Source: Steroidobacteraceae bacterium (GTDB taxonomy: Bacteria; Pseudomonadota; Gammaproteobacteria; Steroidobacterales; Steroidobacteraceae). Taken from it: 64,000 bases of DNA. The position numbers and the translations under genes were made by a program. Shown piece by piece: positions 43,068-51,172 of this stretch (position 1 is the first letter of the stretch; every line of letters starts with the position of its first letter). The notes beneath the pieces were generated by a model. It was given only the letters and a program-made list of their open reading frames with translations, did no database searches and had not been told where the DNA came from. The stretch is taken from contig JAFMJH010000002.1 in NCBI GenBank assembly GCA_017853555.1, positions 1 through 64,000 on the forward strand, written 5' to 3'.

Positions 43068-44297
43068 TCAGCGCGGGCTGTGCGCTGCGCCGAGCTTGCC
43101 CGTCCCGCCGGTGAACAGCAGCGCGCCGGCGAACAGGGCGATCGCCCCCGCCAAAAACGGCGCGCCCGGCATCTGCATCGACCCGGTCGTGGCGATGCTG
43201 AACAAGTGGGTCATCGTGAACGGCACGACGATCGACGAAAAACTCACGATCCCCCCGATCGCGCCCTGCAATTCGCCCTGGGCATTGGCCGGTACCGCGC
43301 GCGAGAGAATCGCGCGGATCGACGGCATGGTGAGCCCGATCAGGCAGGCGAGCGGCACGCTCGCGAACAACATCGCCGGCGTGGTCGAAAACGCGTAGCC
43401 CAAAAATCCGCAGGCACCGCCGCAGAGGCCGATCAGCGCCGCTCGCCGCTCGCCGAATTTTTTGGTGAACAAGCCGACGAGCCCGCCTTGCACCACGGCC
43501 GTGCCGAGGCCGAGCACCGCGAGCGACAACCCGACTTCGCGTTCACCCCAACCGAATTTGCCCATCGTCACCCACGCCCAGCTCGACGGCAGCGTGTCGT
43601 GACCGATCTGATACATGAAGAGTGTGCAGAGCAGCAGCAACGCGCCCGGAATCACGCGCAGCGAACGCAACGCGCCGAACACGTTCGCGCGTCGCAACGC
43701 GAACGCGCGCCGATTGCTCTCGCTCAGGGTTTCGCGCAACACGAACAGCGCGATGGTGAAGTTCAAGGCCGTGAACACTGCGGCGGCGAAGAACGGGACG
43801 CGCGAACCGTATTGACCGAGCAGACCGCCGACCACCGGCCCCACGATGAAGCCCATGCCCCAGGCGGCCCCGTTCATGCCGAAGAATTTGGCGCGTTGCT
43901 CGGCGGGGATCACGTCGGCGACCACGGCGTTCGCCGTCGCGAAGGTCGCACCCGCGATGCCGGCGATGATGCGACCGACGAACAACCAGGTGATCGTGGG
44001 CGCGAGACCCATCAAAACATAATCGACCGACAAGGCGGCGAGCGATGCCATCAAAACGGGCTTGCGACCGAAGCGATCGCTGATGTTGCCGAGGATGGGC
44101 GAGCATATGAACTGCATGATCGCGTAAGCGAAGGTCAGCCAACCGCCGATCGGCGCCGCTTCGGCGAGCGGCAGACCGGTGAGTTCCATCACTAGTTTCG
44201 GGGCGACGGGCAGGATGATGCCGATGCCCATCGAGTCGATGAACAAGGCCATCGCGACGATGGGCAACATGCGACGGCGCGGATCGGTGTTCGTCAT
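43068..44297 (-). CDS. MFS transporter, TetA(P/G)-like
   Basis: A 409-residue transporter with twelve predicted helices. Motif A is 'GNISDRFGRKPVLMASL', and 'FFGMNGAAWGMGFIVGPVVG' is motif C of drug/H+ antiporters. It resembles TetA-type exporters, but chromosomal members often transport something else. Its ATG overlaps the stop of the KAS III gene by 4 bases, so the two are co-translated and the exported compound may be a fatty-acyl-derived product; that is inference. Confidence 0.87.
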   Translation of the reverse strand: MTNTDPRRRMLPIVAMALFIDSMGIGIILPVAPKLVMELTGLPLAEAAPIGGWLTFAYAIMQFICSPILGNISDRFGRKPVLMASLAALSVDYVLMGLAPTITWLFVGRIIAGIAGATFATANAVVADVIPAEQRAKFFGMNGAAWGMGFIVGPVVGGLLGQYGSRVPFFAAAVFTALNFTIALFVLRETLSESNRRAFALRRANVFGALRSLRVIPGALLLLCTLFMYQIGHDTLPSSWAWVTMGKFGWGEREVGLSLAVLGLGTAVVQGGLVGLFTKKFGERRAALIGLCGGACGFLGYAFSTTPAMLFASVPLACLIGLTMPSIRAILSRAVPANAQGELQGAIGGIVSFSSIVVPFTMTHLFSIATTGSMQMPGAPFLAGAIALFAGALLFTGGTGKLGAAHSPR

Positions 44298-45373
44298 GCC
44301 AGAGCAGCTCCTTTGGCGATTCGCCAGGCATTCACCATCTCGAGCGCGCTTTGGCTTGCGGGTGGCAACTCGGCGTCGCTCGCCCCGAGCGGCGTGACGC
44401 GTTCGCCGAAGCGTACGAGGTGGGCGCAAAACGTGAGCCCGCCGCCGAACGCCGGCATCAAAAGTCGTGCGCCCGGTGCGATGCGGCCTTCTTCCAACGC
44501 CTCGCAGAGTGCCACGGGCACGGTCGCCGCCGACATGTTGCCGTAGCGGTGCACGTTCACGTACACGCGCTCCATCGGTACGCCGGCGCGTTTGGCGACG
44601 AATTCGATGATGCGCAAGTTCGCCTGGTGGGGAATCACGAGATCGATCGCTTCGGGCGCGAGCCCCGCGCGTCGCAACACGTCCTCGCAGGCAGAGCCCA
44701 TGCCGTGCACGGCTTTTTTGAAGATGTCCTGACCTTCGAATTGCCATTCGGTGGCGCCGAGCAGACGCCCCTGATGTACGTACGCGCCACCGATCCCGTG
44801 GATGCGCAGAATCTCGCGCGACTCGCCGTAGCAACCGAGCTTCTCGAGTTGCACGCCTTCGTCGCGCGGCGTCGCTTGCAGCACGACGGCCGCCGCACCG
44901 TCGCCGAACAACACGGCGACGTTGCGATCGTTCCAGTCCATGTACGGCGCGATGCGTTCGCCGCCGACGACCAGCGCCGTTTCGATCACGCCGCTTTTGA
45001 TCATCGCGGTGGCGGTCGAGAGTCCGTAGAGAAAGCTCGTGCAGGCGGTGTTGACGTCCATGGCCGCACAACCGTCGGCACCGAGTCGCGCCTGCAGACC
45101 CGAGGCCATGTTGGGACATTGGTCGTCGTGCGTCGTCGAACCGAACACGATCAGATCGAGCGCGCGGCCTTCGAGCCCGGCGCAGGCGAGCGCGCGTTTC
45201 GCGGCGACCTCGGCCATGTCGCCGAGCAAAGTATGACTGATGCGCCGCTCGCTGATGCCCGTGCGGCTCGTGATCCAGGCGTCGTCGGTGTCGAGGAAGG
45301 TCGCGATGTCCGCGTTCGTCAGAACGGCGGGCGGCAGGCATTTGCCCCAACCCGTGATGCCGGCATTAGGCAT
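44294..45373 (-). CDS. Beta-ketoacyl-ACP synthase III (FabH-like)
   Basis: A 359-residue thiolase-fold condensing enzyme. The catalytic Cys lies in 'MDVNTACTSFLYGLS', His in 'DLVIPHQANLRII' and Asn in 'VHRYGNMSAATV', the KAS III triad. It is about 40 residues longer than housekeeping FabH and sits apart from fatty-acid genes, coupled to an exporter, so a specialised role in a secondary metabolite or alkyl quinolone-like pathway is plausible. Confidence 0.87.
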   Translation of the reverse strand: MPNAGITGWGKCLPPAVLTNADIATFLDTDDAWITSRTGISERRISHTLLGDMAEVAAKRALACAGLEGRALDLIVFGSTTHDDQCPNMASGLQARLGADGCAAMDVNTACTSFLYGLSTATAMIKSGVIETALVVGGERIAPYMDWNDRNVAVLFGDGAAAVVLQATPRDEGVQLEKLGCYGESREILRIHGIGGAYVHQGRLLGATEWQFEGQDIFKKAVHGMGSACEDVLRRAGLAPEAIDLVIPHQANLRIIEFVAKRAGVPMERVYVNVHRYGNMSAATVPVALCEALEEGRIAPGARLLMPAFGGGLTFCAHLVRFGERVTPLGASDAELPPASQSALEMVNAWRIAKGAALA

Positions 45374-45543
45374 GGCGTGTTCCCCCTCGATCGAAATTCC
45401 GTGCTCGCGGAGCATACCCGCAGCGCCGTGCCCGTTCCACGCATCGGCCACGCCTTGCGATACCGGACTATGCGGTGGTCACGGCTGGTTATGTTGATGC
45501 CGGGCGACGCGCGTACGTCGCGGCTGTGCGAGGAGGGGACGAG

Positions 45544-46038
45544 ATGTGGATGCCGCCGCTGGAGACGTCCTGGCAGGGCAAGGTCGAGTTCTACGAACTG
45601 ATCTTCGGCACGTGGACCGTGTACGCCCTGCTGGTGCTGGCGTGGGAGCGCGTATTGCGCGAGCCGCTCGCAGAGTGGCGTTACGCGATGATCACGTTTC
45701 TCGGCGCCGGCGCGTTCTGGGTCAACCACTACTGGCTCAAGGCACCGTCGCCGGTGTGGCTGATCCTCATCAACCTCTACACGGTATTCTTTTTGACGAG
45801 TTGGTGGGCGATCGCGGTGCGCGGCAAGCCGAAATCTTTGCTCTGGAAGTGCGCCGCGATGGCCGGCGCGATCGCCTTCACGATCACGTTCATCCTGCTC
45901 GAGCAGCTCGCACGCCGGGGCGTCGAGCGCTGGGGCATGCACGAATTCTGCTGGATGACGATTTCGTTCTTCGGCTTCGCCTGGCTCATCCATTGGCGCG
46001 GTCGCGCCACGACGTCGCTCAACCGAGCGACGCCATGA
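45544..46038 (+). CDS. Membrane protein of unknown function
   Basis: A 164-residue protein with four to five predicted membrane helices ('VYALLVLAWERVL', 'YAMITFLGAGAFWVNHYW', 'WLILINLYTVFFLTSWW', 'MAGAIAFTITFILLEQLA', 'MTISFFGFAWLIHW'). It is rich in Trp and aromatic residues; I recognise no family. GAGGAGGGG 5 bases before the ATG at 45544 fixes the start against a longer frame. Its last 20 bases overlap the end of the convergent amine oxidase gene. Confidence 0.72.
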   Translation: MWMPPLETSWQGKVEFYELIFGTWTVYALLVLAWERVLREPLAEWRYAMITFLGAGAFWVNHYWLKAPSPVWLILINLYTVFFLTSWWAIAVRGKPKSLLWKCAAMAGAIAFTITFILLEQLARRGVERWGMHEFCWMTISFFGFAWLIHWRGRATTSLNRATP

Positions 46039-47554
46039 CTTCGAGCGAAGCGCGCTCACCGGATTCGAGTGCACCTTCCATGCCGCGACTGCCGACGGCC
46101 GTGTGTTCACCGGCGAAGAACAGTCGCTTGTGCGGCACGGCGATCGAGGCGCGCAGTTCGCGCACCTGACCCGGCTGGAAGATCGCCCAATCGCCGGCCG
46201 AAAACGGATCGGTCGTCCACGAATGCGTGGCGGCGACGCTGAGCAAACCTTTGGACGCGGGGCGCAGGCGCTCGAATTCCGAGATGATGAGCCGCTTGCC
46301 GTCTTCGATGCCGAAACGATCCACGAACAAGCCGTTTTGGCCGCGACACCAGACGGTGAGACTCGTGACTTCGTTCGGATCGTTGCCCGGACGCTGCGCA
46401 AGCACGACTCCGAGCGGTCCGTCGGTCCACATCGACGGTGACATGCCGTCTTTTTCCCAGAAGGGCTTTTTGGAGACGAGATGGAACTGCGTGATCGGAA
46501 TATAGCCGAGCGTGCGGATTGCCTTGTGTTGCAGTGACGGCGGCAAGGGATCGATCGCCACGTCGCGCAAAGTCGAGAACGGCATGGTGCACACCACGGC
46601 CTTGGCACGATAGACCTTGCCGTCGCTGCAGGTGACGCTCGCGCCGGAGTCGCCGGTCGAAATCGCCGTGACCCGGCGCCCGTAGAGGATGTCGCCCTTC
46701 AGATGTTTGGCCATCGCGATCGGCAAGTTCTGGTTGCCGTCTTTGAAGACGCCGACCAGCAGGTTCGCCATCGGATTCGCGGCGGGTGCCGCGCCCGGCG
46801 TCGCCGCCGCCGGCGCACTGCCGACGCTCGCCGCGCCGTTGCGGGCGAAGCCCATCACCGCACCGCGATTAACGTTTTGCCAGTGATCCGAAAACGCCTG
46901 CTGCAACAGCGACACGTCGTGCGACGTCGTGCCGTAGGAAATGTTGGTGTCGTAACCGAGCCGGATCATCGCGTCGCTCGCGCCCTTCGAAGCGAGGAAG
47001 TCGTGGACCGACATGTCGTATTGCGCGTGGTTCGCGTCGTACCAGTTTTCGAGATCTTTGAAGGGCATGTGCTGCTTGAACATCGAATCCGCCCAGGTCC
47101 AAGGCGGCAGCTTGCGCGCATCGCCGACGAAGGGATTGCGCGGATGGTTTGCCCAGTCCTTCAGATCGATATGTTCGCCGCCGAGGAAAAATTCCTGTCC
47201 CGCGCGGTTGGCGAACAGGCGCGGCGCGAGGTTGACGATTTCCACGCCATATTTTTTGGCCGCGGCGATGCAACGACCGTAGGCGTTCGCGATGGAGTTG
47301 CCGCCGACTTCAGGATGTCCAGGCACGTCGAACAGCGTGTATACGCGGCCGCCGACGCGGCGACGTCCTTCGAGCACCAATACTTTGAGGCCGTTCTCCT
47401 CGAGCGTGAGGGCCGCTTCGAGTCCCGAGAGTCCGGCGCCGATGACGATCACGTCCGGTTCGCCGGAACCGGCTGCGAATGCCGTGGTGTCGAGCCCGGC
47501 CAGCGCTGCCCCGGCAGCGGAAGCGGCGACGAATTCGCGACGTGAAATCGGCAT
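46019..47554 (-). CDS. Flavin monoamine oxidase family protein with Tat signal
   Basis: A 511-residue exported flavoprotein. The twin-arginine signal is 'ISRREFVAASAAGAALAGL'; FAD is then bound by 'VIVIGAGLSGLEAALTLEEN' and 'GRRRVGGRVYTLF'. The C-terminal 'FFAGEHTAVGSRGMEGALES' is the second FAD-binding signature of amine oxidases. Export in folded form with FAD is expected. The substrate could be an amine or another reduced compound. It is preceded by the paraoxonase-like gene. Confidence 0.87.
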   Translation of the reverse strand: MPISRREFVAASAAGAALAGLDTTAFAAGSGEPDVIVIGAGLSGLEAALTLEENGLKVLVLEGRRRVGGRVYTLFDVPGHPEVGGNSIANAYGRCIAAAKKYGVEIVNLAPRLFANRAGQEFFLGGEHIDLKDWANHPRNPFVGDARKLPPWTWADSMFKQHMPFKDLENWYDANHAQYDMSVHDFLASKGASDAMIRLGYDTNISYGTTSHDVSLLQQAFSDHWQNVNRGAVMGFARNGAASVGSAPAAATPGAAPAANPMANLLVGVFKDGNQNLPIAMAKHLKGDILYGRRVTAISTGDSGASVTCSDGKVYRAKAVVCTMPFSTLRDVAIDPLPPSLQHKAIRTLGYIPITQFHLVSKKPFWEKDGMSPSMWTDGPLGVVLAQRPGNDPNEVTSLTVWCRGQNGLFVDRFGIEDGKRLIISEFERLRPASKGLLSVAATHSWTTDPFSAGDWAIFQPGQVRELRASIAVPHKRLFFAGEHTAVGSRGMEGALESGERASLEVMASLG

Positions 47555-47670
47555 GAGCTGACCCTCTTCTGATGTATGACCCCGTGACGCTTTTGTACCG
47601 CGAGCGCCGGCTTGCGGGGGCGATACGGCTCGCGCGTGCCCACCCCGCGGGCGGTCTTGCCGCTCGCGCC

Positions 47671-48735
47671 TCAGGGCAGGCGGCAGGCGAGCAGCTTGCG
47701 CTCGGTGATCGAGCCGATCAGCAGCCGCTTGCCGAGCACGGCACCGACGCTGCCCGCCGACAGCGCGCGGCCGTCGTCGAGCAACACCTCGTCGAGACCG
47801 CCGCTGCCTGCGGCGCGCGGCGACCACTTGAAGATCTGGGTCGGCGACGGATGCGAGGCCGACATGAAGTGGCGCACGAGTTCGAAGGTCTTCGGATGCG
47901 CCGCGATCCAGAGATTTCCGTCGGCGTCGAAATTGAGATTGTCGGCGGCGCTGCCGAGTTCGATGGATTCGACGAAACGCAGTTCGCCGGTGCCGGCATT
48001 GCGCGCATACACGCGCACGCGTCGCCCCAGCGTTTCGCTCACGAATACGCGCATGCCGTCACCGCTGATCGCGATGCCCGTGGCGCTTTGCAGATCCGTT
48101 GCCACGACGCGCATGGTCTGACCGTCGAAGTACGTGATCTGCGAGCGTCCCTGTCGCAACACCAATTCGCTGAAGCGTTGCCAAAGATTGTGTGCGCCCG
48201 AGTCGTTCGCGACGTAGAACTGGCGCGCACCGACCGCAGCGACCGCATTCGGCGCAACGAGCAGCGGGTCGGTGATGGTGGCGACCGGTCGAAACGGTTC
48301 GTCGCTGGTCTGCTCGAAAATCTCGATGGTGTGCGGCGCACCTTGCGGATGCGAGACCGCGAACAAGCGCAAGCTGCCGTCGCCGACGCGATACAGGGAC
48401 AGCCCATGCGGATGGAAGCCTTCGGGCGCACGCGCGAGCGCCAACGTCACGGGCAGCGCGGGGTCGTTCAGATCGAGCGCGAGGATCGTGCCCCGCGCGC
48501 TGCCGCCCTGCATGGCGGCGCGACGATCGAGCATGGAGAGATAGGCGATGCCGCGCGCACGATTGATCTGGATGTCTTCGGCGCTCGCCTCGAGCGGCAC
48601 GGCGGTGCAAACGCCCGGCGCATGCGCTTTCAAAGTGCGGAATTGTCCGCCATGACGCATGAAATCCAGCAGCACGATGGCGCAGAGTCCGCACAGCACG
48701 GCGAGCGCCCAGCCGGCGCGTTTGAGCCAAATCAC
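47671..48735 (-). CDS. Paraoxonase/arylesterase-like protein with N-terminal membrane anchor
   Basis: A 354-residue six-bladed propeller resembling serum paraoxonases. Residues 5-24 form a membrane anchor. Calcium-site segments match PON1: Glu53-Asp54 in 'SAEDIQ', His108/His110 in 'GFHPHGLSLY', Asn163 in 'APNAVAAVG' and Asp265-Asn266 in 'SAADNLNFD'. The position matching Asn224 of PON1 is a Thr ('SATGIAIS'). Lactone or arylester hydrolysis in the periplasm is likely. Direct repeats lie before the start. Confidence 0.82.
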   Translation of the reverse strand: MIWLKRAGWALAVLCGLCAIVLLDFMRHGGQFRTLKAHAPGVCTAVPLEASAEDIQINRARGIAYLSMLDRRAAMQGGSARGTILALDLNDPALPVTLALARAPEGFHPHGLSLYRVGDGSLRLFAVSHPQGAPHTIEIFEQTSDEPFRPVATITDPLLVAPNAVAAVGARQFYVANDSGAHNLWQRFSELVLRQGRSQITYFDGQTMRVVATDLQSATGIAISGDGMRVFVSETLGRRVRVYARNAGTGELRFVESIELGSAADNLNFDADGNLWIAAHPKTFELVRHFMSASHPSPTQIFKWSPRAAGSGGLDEVLLDDGRALSAGSVGAVLGKRLLIGSITERKLLACRLP

Positions 48736-48754
48736 GTTTCCAGAACCCCCGGAA

Positions 48755-48779
48755 GTAACGTGACTATTGTAACGTGACT
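48755..48779. promoter_or_regulatory. Tandem 11-bp direct repeat before the paraoxonase-like gene
   Basis: GTAACGTGACT occurs twice (48755-48765 and 48769-48779) with identical spacing of 14 bases between starts, and a partial third copy (ATCACGTTT) overlaps the start of the gene. The repeat lies 20-45 bases upstream of the paraoxonase-like start codon, where an activator or repressor would act. The binding protein is unknown. Confidence 0.45.
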
Positions 48780-48786
48780 GGGCCGC

Positions 48787-49530
48787 TCAGAACCGCTCCA
48801 GGATGGAACCTCGGCCGAGCATGCGATCGTCGATGCCCGAGCGTCGCAACGCGTCCCAGTACGTCACGGCATTGATGGCGAGCACGGGCTTGGCGAGCCA
48901 GCGCTCTGCTTGCGCGCAGAGTTCGACGGCCGCGAGGTTCGTGCCGACTTGCACGATCGCATCGACGTCGTCGCCATCGAGTGCGCGCAGCGCCGCAACC
49001 ACCTGCTCGGCGGTCGTGTGCGCGATTTGTACCGGCGATGGACACTTGAGTCCGATCAGGCGCGGAATCTCGTAGCCCGCCTCTTCGAAGTAACGACGGA
49101 CCTGCTCGTCGCCCCGCGGTTGGTGCGGCGTCAGTACGGCGATGCGCCGTGCGCCGAATTTTTGCAGTGCGGCGACGGTCGCCGTCGAACCCATGGAGAT
49201 GCCGACGCCGGCACGCGCCGTGAGTTCGGCCTGCAATTCGTCGGCGGCGCGCACGCCGCCCCAAAACGCTTCGAGCGCGACACCCATGATGACGTGCGTG
49301 GGTTGACAGGTGACGACCTGGTCGATCGCGACGCGCATGCCGTCGCGCATCGCTTGCACGTGTTCGAGGAAGGCTTGTTCGGTGGTCAGTGGCCGCTCTT
49401 TGATGCTGATGCGACCGGTGTGATTGGTGACGCCGACGGGTCGCAGCAATTCGCTTTCGGGTTGGCAACTGGTGTTGGTCGAGGGGACGACGAGCGCGAT
49501 ACGCCCGCGATATCCGAGTTGGTCGGTCAT
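48787..49530 (-). CDS. Racemase-fold (maleate isomerase-like) protein lacking both cysteines
   Basis: A 247-residue member of the Asp/Glu racemase / arylmalonate decarboxylase fold, seen from 'IALVVPSTNTSCQPESELL' and 'GISMGSTATVAALQKFGARR'. The two catalytic-cysteine positions are 'IMGVALEAFWGG' (about residue 83) and 'VQVGTNLAAVE' (about 196), without Cys in either. A decarboxylase- or hydrolase-like reaction without cysteine is possible. It follows the SDR gene by 28 bases on the same strand. Confidence 0.75.
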   Translation of the reverse strand: MTDQLGYRGRIALVVPSTNTSCQPESELLRPVGVTNHTGRISIKERPLTTEQAFLEHVQAMRDGMRVAIDQVVTCQPTHVIMGVALEAFWGGVRAADELQAELTARAGVGISMGSTATVAALQKFGARRIAVLTPHQPRGDEQVRRYFEEAGYEIPRLIGLKCPSPVQIAHTTAEQVVAALRALDGDDVDAIVQVGTNLAAVELCAQAERWLAKPVLAINAVTYWDALRRSGIDDRMLGRGSILERF

Positions 49531-49558
49531 CGGTGTGGTTCCTGCGGCGTGCGGCTTT

Positions 49559-50347
49559 TCAAGGGGATTTCGTGCTGCCACCGTCGACCGTGAGCGACGT
49601 GCCGGTCAGGTGCGCGGCGCGCGGCGAGGCGAGAAACAGCACATGCTGCGCGACTTCTTCGGCCGTCGCGAGTCGACGCAAGGCGCTCTTGGCGAGAAAC
49701 GGTGCTTCGGCGACGTCGACGGTGGTGCCGGCGCGTTCCGCTTCGGCCTGCATCATGCGTTGCCAGCGTGTCGAGCGCACGGGACCGGGATTCAAGGCAT
49801 TGATGGCGACGCCGTGCGGGCCGAGTTCTTCGGCGAGGCCACGCACGATCGCGAGCAAGCCCGCGTTGGCCACGGCGCCGGGGAGCATGCGCGGCTCGGG
49901 CAGTCGGGCGGAGTTGCCGGCGATGACGACGATCCGTCCGCGTCCGCGTGCCGTCATGCGCGGTGCGACCGCGCGCAAGCTGCGTATGCTGCCGAAGAGT
50001 TTCGCATCGAGATTGCGCTGCCACGCCGCGTCGTCGATGTCCCAAAAAATTCCGCCTTGGGCCGCGCCTGCGGCGAGCACCAGCACATCGATCGCGCCGA
50101 GTGCGCGTTCGGCCGCCTCGATCGCCGCATCGGTCGAACTCGCGCTCGACAGGTCGCAATTCAATGCGAGCGGTCGCGGCGCACCCGTGGCGCTGATCTC
50201 CGCGACCAGGGATTCGAGCGCCGCCGGCTTGCGTGCGAGCAGCACGAGGCGTGCCCCTTCGCTCGCGAAAGCGCGCGCGATGGCGTGCCCGAGGGCGCCG
50301 CTCGCGCCGCTCAGGACGACGCCGGCGTCACGTAATTGCAGATCCAT
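49559..50347 (-). CDS. Divergent SDR protein lacking the Tyr-Lys pair
   Basis: A 262-residue Rossmann protein of the SDR fold: 'VVLSGASGALGHAIARAFAS', 'VLVLAAGAAQGGIFWD' and 'GVAINALNPGPVRSTRW'. Where classical enzymes have Tyr-x-x-x-Lys, this protein has 'GAVANAGLLAIV', so Tyr and Lys are replaced by Gly and Asn; the Ser may be the one in 'VIAGNSARL'. The ATG at 50347 has GGAG 11 bases upstream and is preferred over a GTG four codons earlier. Probably co-transcribed with the racemase-like gene. Confidence 0.78.
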   Translation of the reverse strand: MDLQLRDAGVVLSGASGALGHAIARAFASEGARLVLLARKPAALESLVAEISATGAPRPLALNCDLSSASSTDAAIEAAERALGAIDVLVLAAGAAQGGIFWDIDDAAWQRNLDAKLFGSIRSLRAVAPRMTARGRGRIVVIAGNSARLPEPRMLPGAVANAGLLAIVRGLAEELGPHGVAINALNPGPVRSTRWQRMMQAEAERAGTTVDVAEAPFLAKSALRRLATAEEVAQHVLFLASPRAAHLTGTSLTVDGGSTKSP

Positions 50348-50465
50348 GGTGATCGACACTCCGAACGATGCATGAGGCTTTGGACGATGCGAGCACGCAT
50401 CGTAGCGTCACGGAGTGCGAGAAAGCGCATGCGCAGAGGGCATGCTCGCCTGTCGGTTCATCCCG

Positions 50466-50491
50466 GACGGGGCGGGCGAACCCGCCCCGTC
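50466..50491. terminator. GC-rich hairpin between convergent-side genes
   Basis: A perfect 11-bp stem, GACGGGGCGGG with CCCGCCCCGTC, around a CGAA loop, lies downstream of the fasciclin gene and upstream of the SDR start. No T-run follows on either strand, so it may be a Rho-dependent or mRNA-stabilising element rather than a true intrinsic terminator. Confidence 0.45.
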
Positions 50492-50522
50492 TTCAAGTCC
50501 CTGGATGAATTGCGTCCTTGCT

Positions 50523-50542
50523 CCGGATCATCCGTGATCCGG
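50523..50542. repeat. Second hairpin downstream of the fasciclin gene
   Basis: A perfect 8-bp inverted repeat, CCGGATCA-TCCG-TGATCCGG, lies 15 bases after the fasciclin stop. It lacks a T-run in the direction of transcription. With the GC-rich hairpin beyond it, it probably marks the end of the fasciclin transcript. Confidence 0.45.
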
Positions 50543-50557
50543 AAAATTCCACATCAA

Positions 50558-51046
50558 TCAGTTCGGCAACAACACGCTGTCGACGGCCACGACGGCGCCG
50601 TTGCTGGCTTTGAAGTCGCCCGTGACGCGCGCACCGTCGACGCGCAAGCGTCCACGCACGAGCTCGAATTTCACTTCTTCACCGGCCACCGTCTTGGCGC
50701 TGCGAGTGCGCTTCATCTCTTCCGATTCGAGCGACTTGCCCGAGACGACGTGGTTGGTGAGGATCTTGACCAGTTGATCCTTGTTCTCGGGACGCAGCAG
50801 CGCCTCGAGCTGACCCGGCGGCAATTTGGCGAACGCCTCGTCGGTCGGGGCGAATACGGTGACGGGGCCCTGGGCGGTGAGGGCGTCCTGCAAACCGGCC
50901 ACTTCGATGGCCTTGGCGAGGGTCGTGAAGTTACCCTTCTGCTTGGCGACGGCCAGCACGTCCTTGCCGGAATCGGCCGAGGCGGCGACGGTCGCGCCGA
51001 CGAGCAAAACGGCGAGGGCGGACTTCGCGAAAATGTTCTGGATCAT
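50558..51046 (-). CDS. Fasciclin-domain secreted protein
   Basis: A 162-residue exported protein: signal peptide ending at 'VAASADS', then one fasciclin (FAS1) domain with H1 'GPVTVFAPTDEAFAKLPPG' and H2 'ILTNHVVSGK'. Such proteins mediate surface or matrix adhesion. GGAGT lies 8 bases before the ATG at 51046. It is divergent from the B12-binding MerR regulator; the shared 126-base region carries three TGTACA sites, so it is a likely target. Confidence 0.9.
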   Translation of the reverse strand: MIQNIFAKSALAVLLVGATVAASADSGKDVLAVAKQKGNFTTLAKAIEVAGLQDALTAQGPVTVFAPTDEAFAKLPPGQLEALLRPENKDQLVKILTNHVVSGKSLESEEMKRTRSAKTVAGEEVKFELVRGRLRVDGARVTGDFKASNGAVVAVDSVLLPN

Positions 51047-51104
51047 GGTCGGATACTCCATTGGTGACTGAGTCGTCGTGGGCGCTCCTGCGCACGACCC
51101 GGGG

Positions 51105-51171
51105 TTGACGAGATAAAGGATGACAGGCTGTACAGGTTCTGTCAATATCTTGTACAGGATGAGAATGTACA
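51105..51171. promoter_or_regulatory. Divergent promoter region with three TGTACA sites
   Basis: Between the fasciclin and CarH-like genes are three copies of the palindromic hexamer TGTACA at 51129-51134, 51151-51156 and 51166-51171 (22 and 15 bases apart). The first coincides with the -10 position for a TTGACG -35 box at 51105-51110 (18-base spacer) reading toward the regulator. TTGACA on the minus strand (51140-51145) may be the -35 of the fasciclin promoter. The last site abuts the regulator start, suggesting autorepression. Confidence 0.55.
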
Positions 51172-51172
51172 A

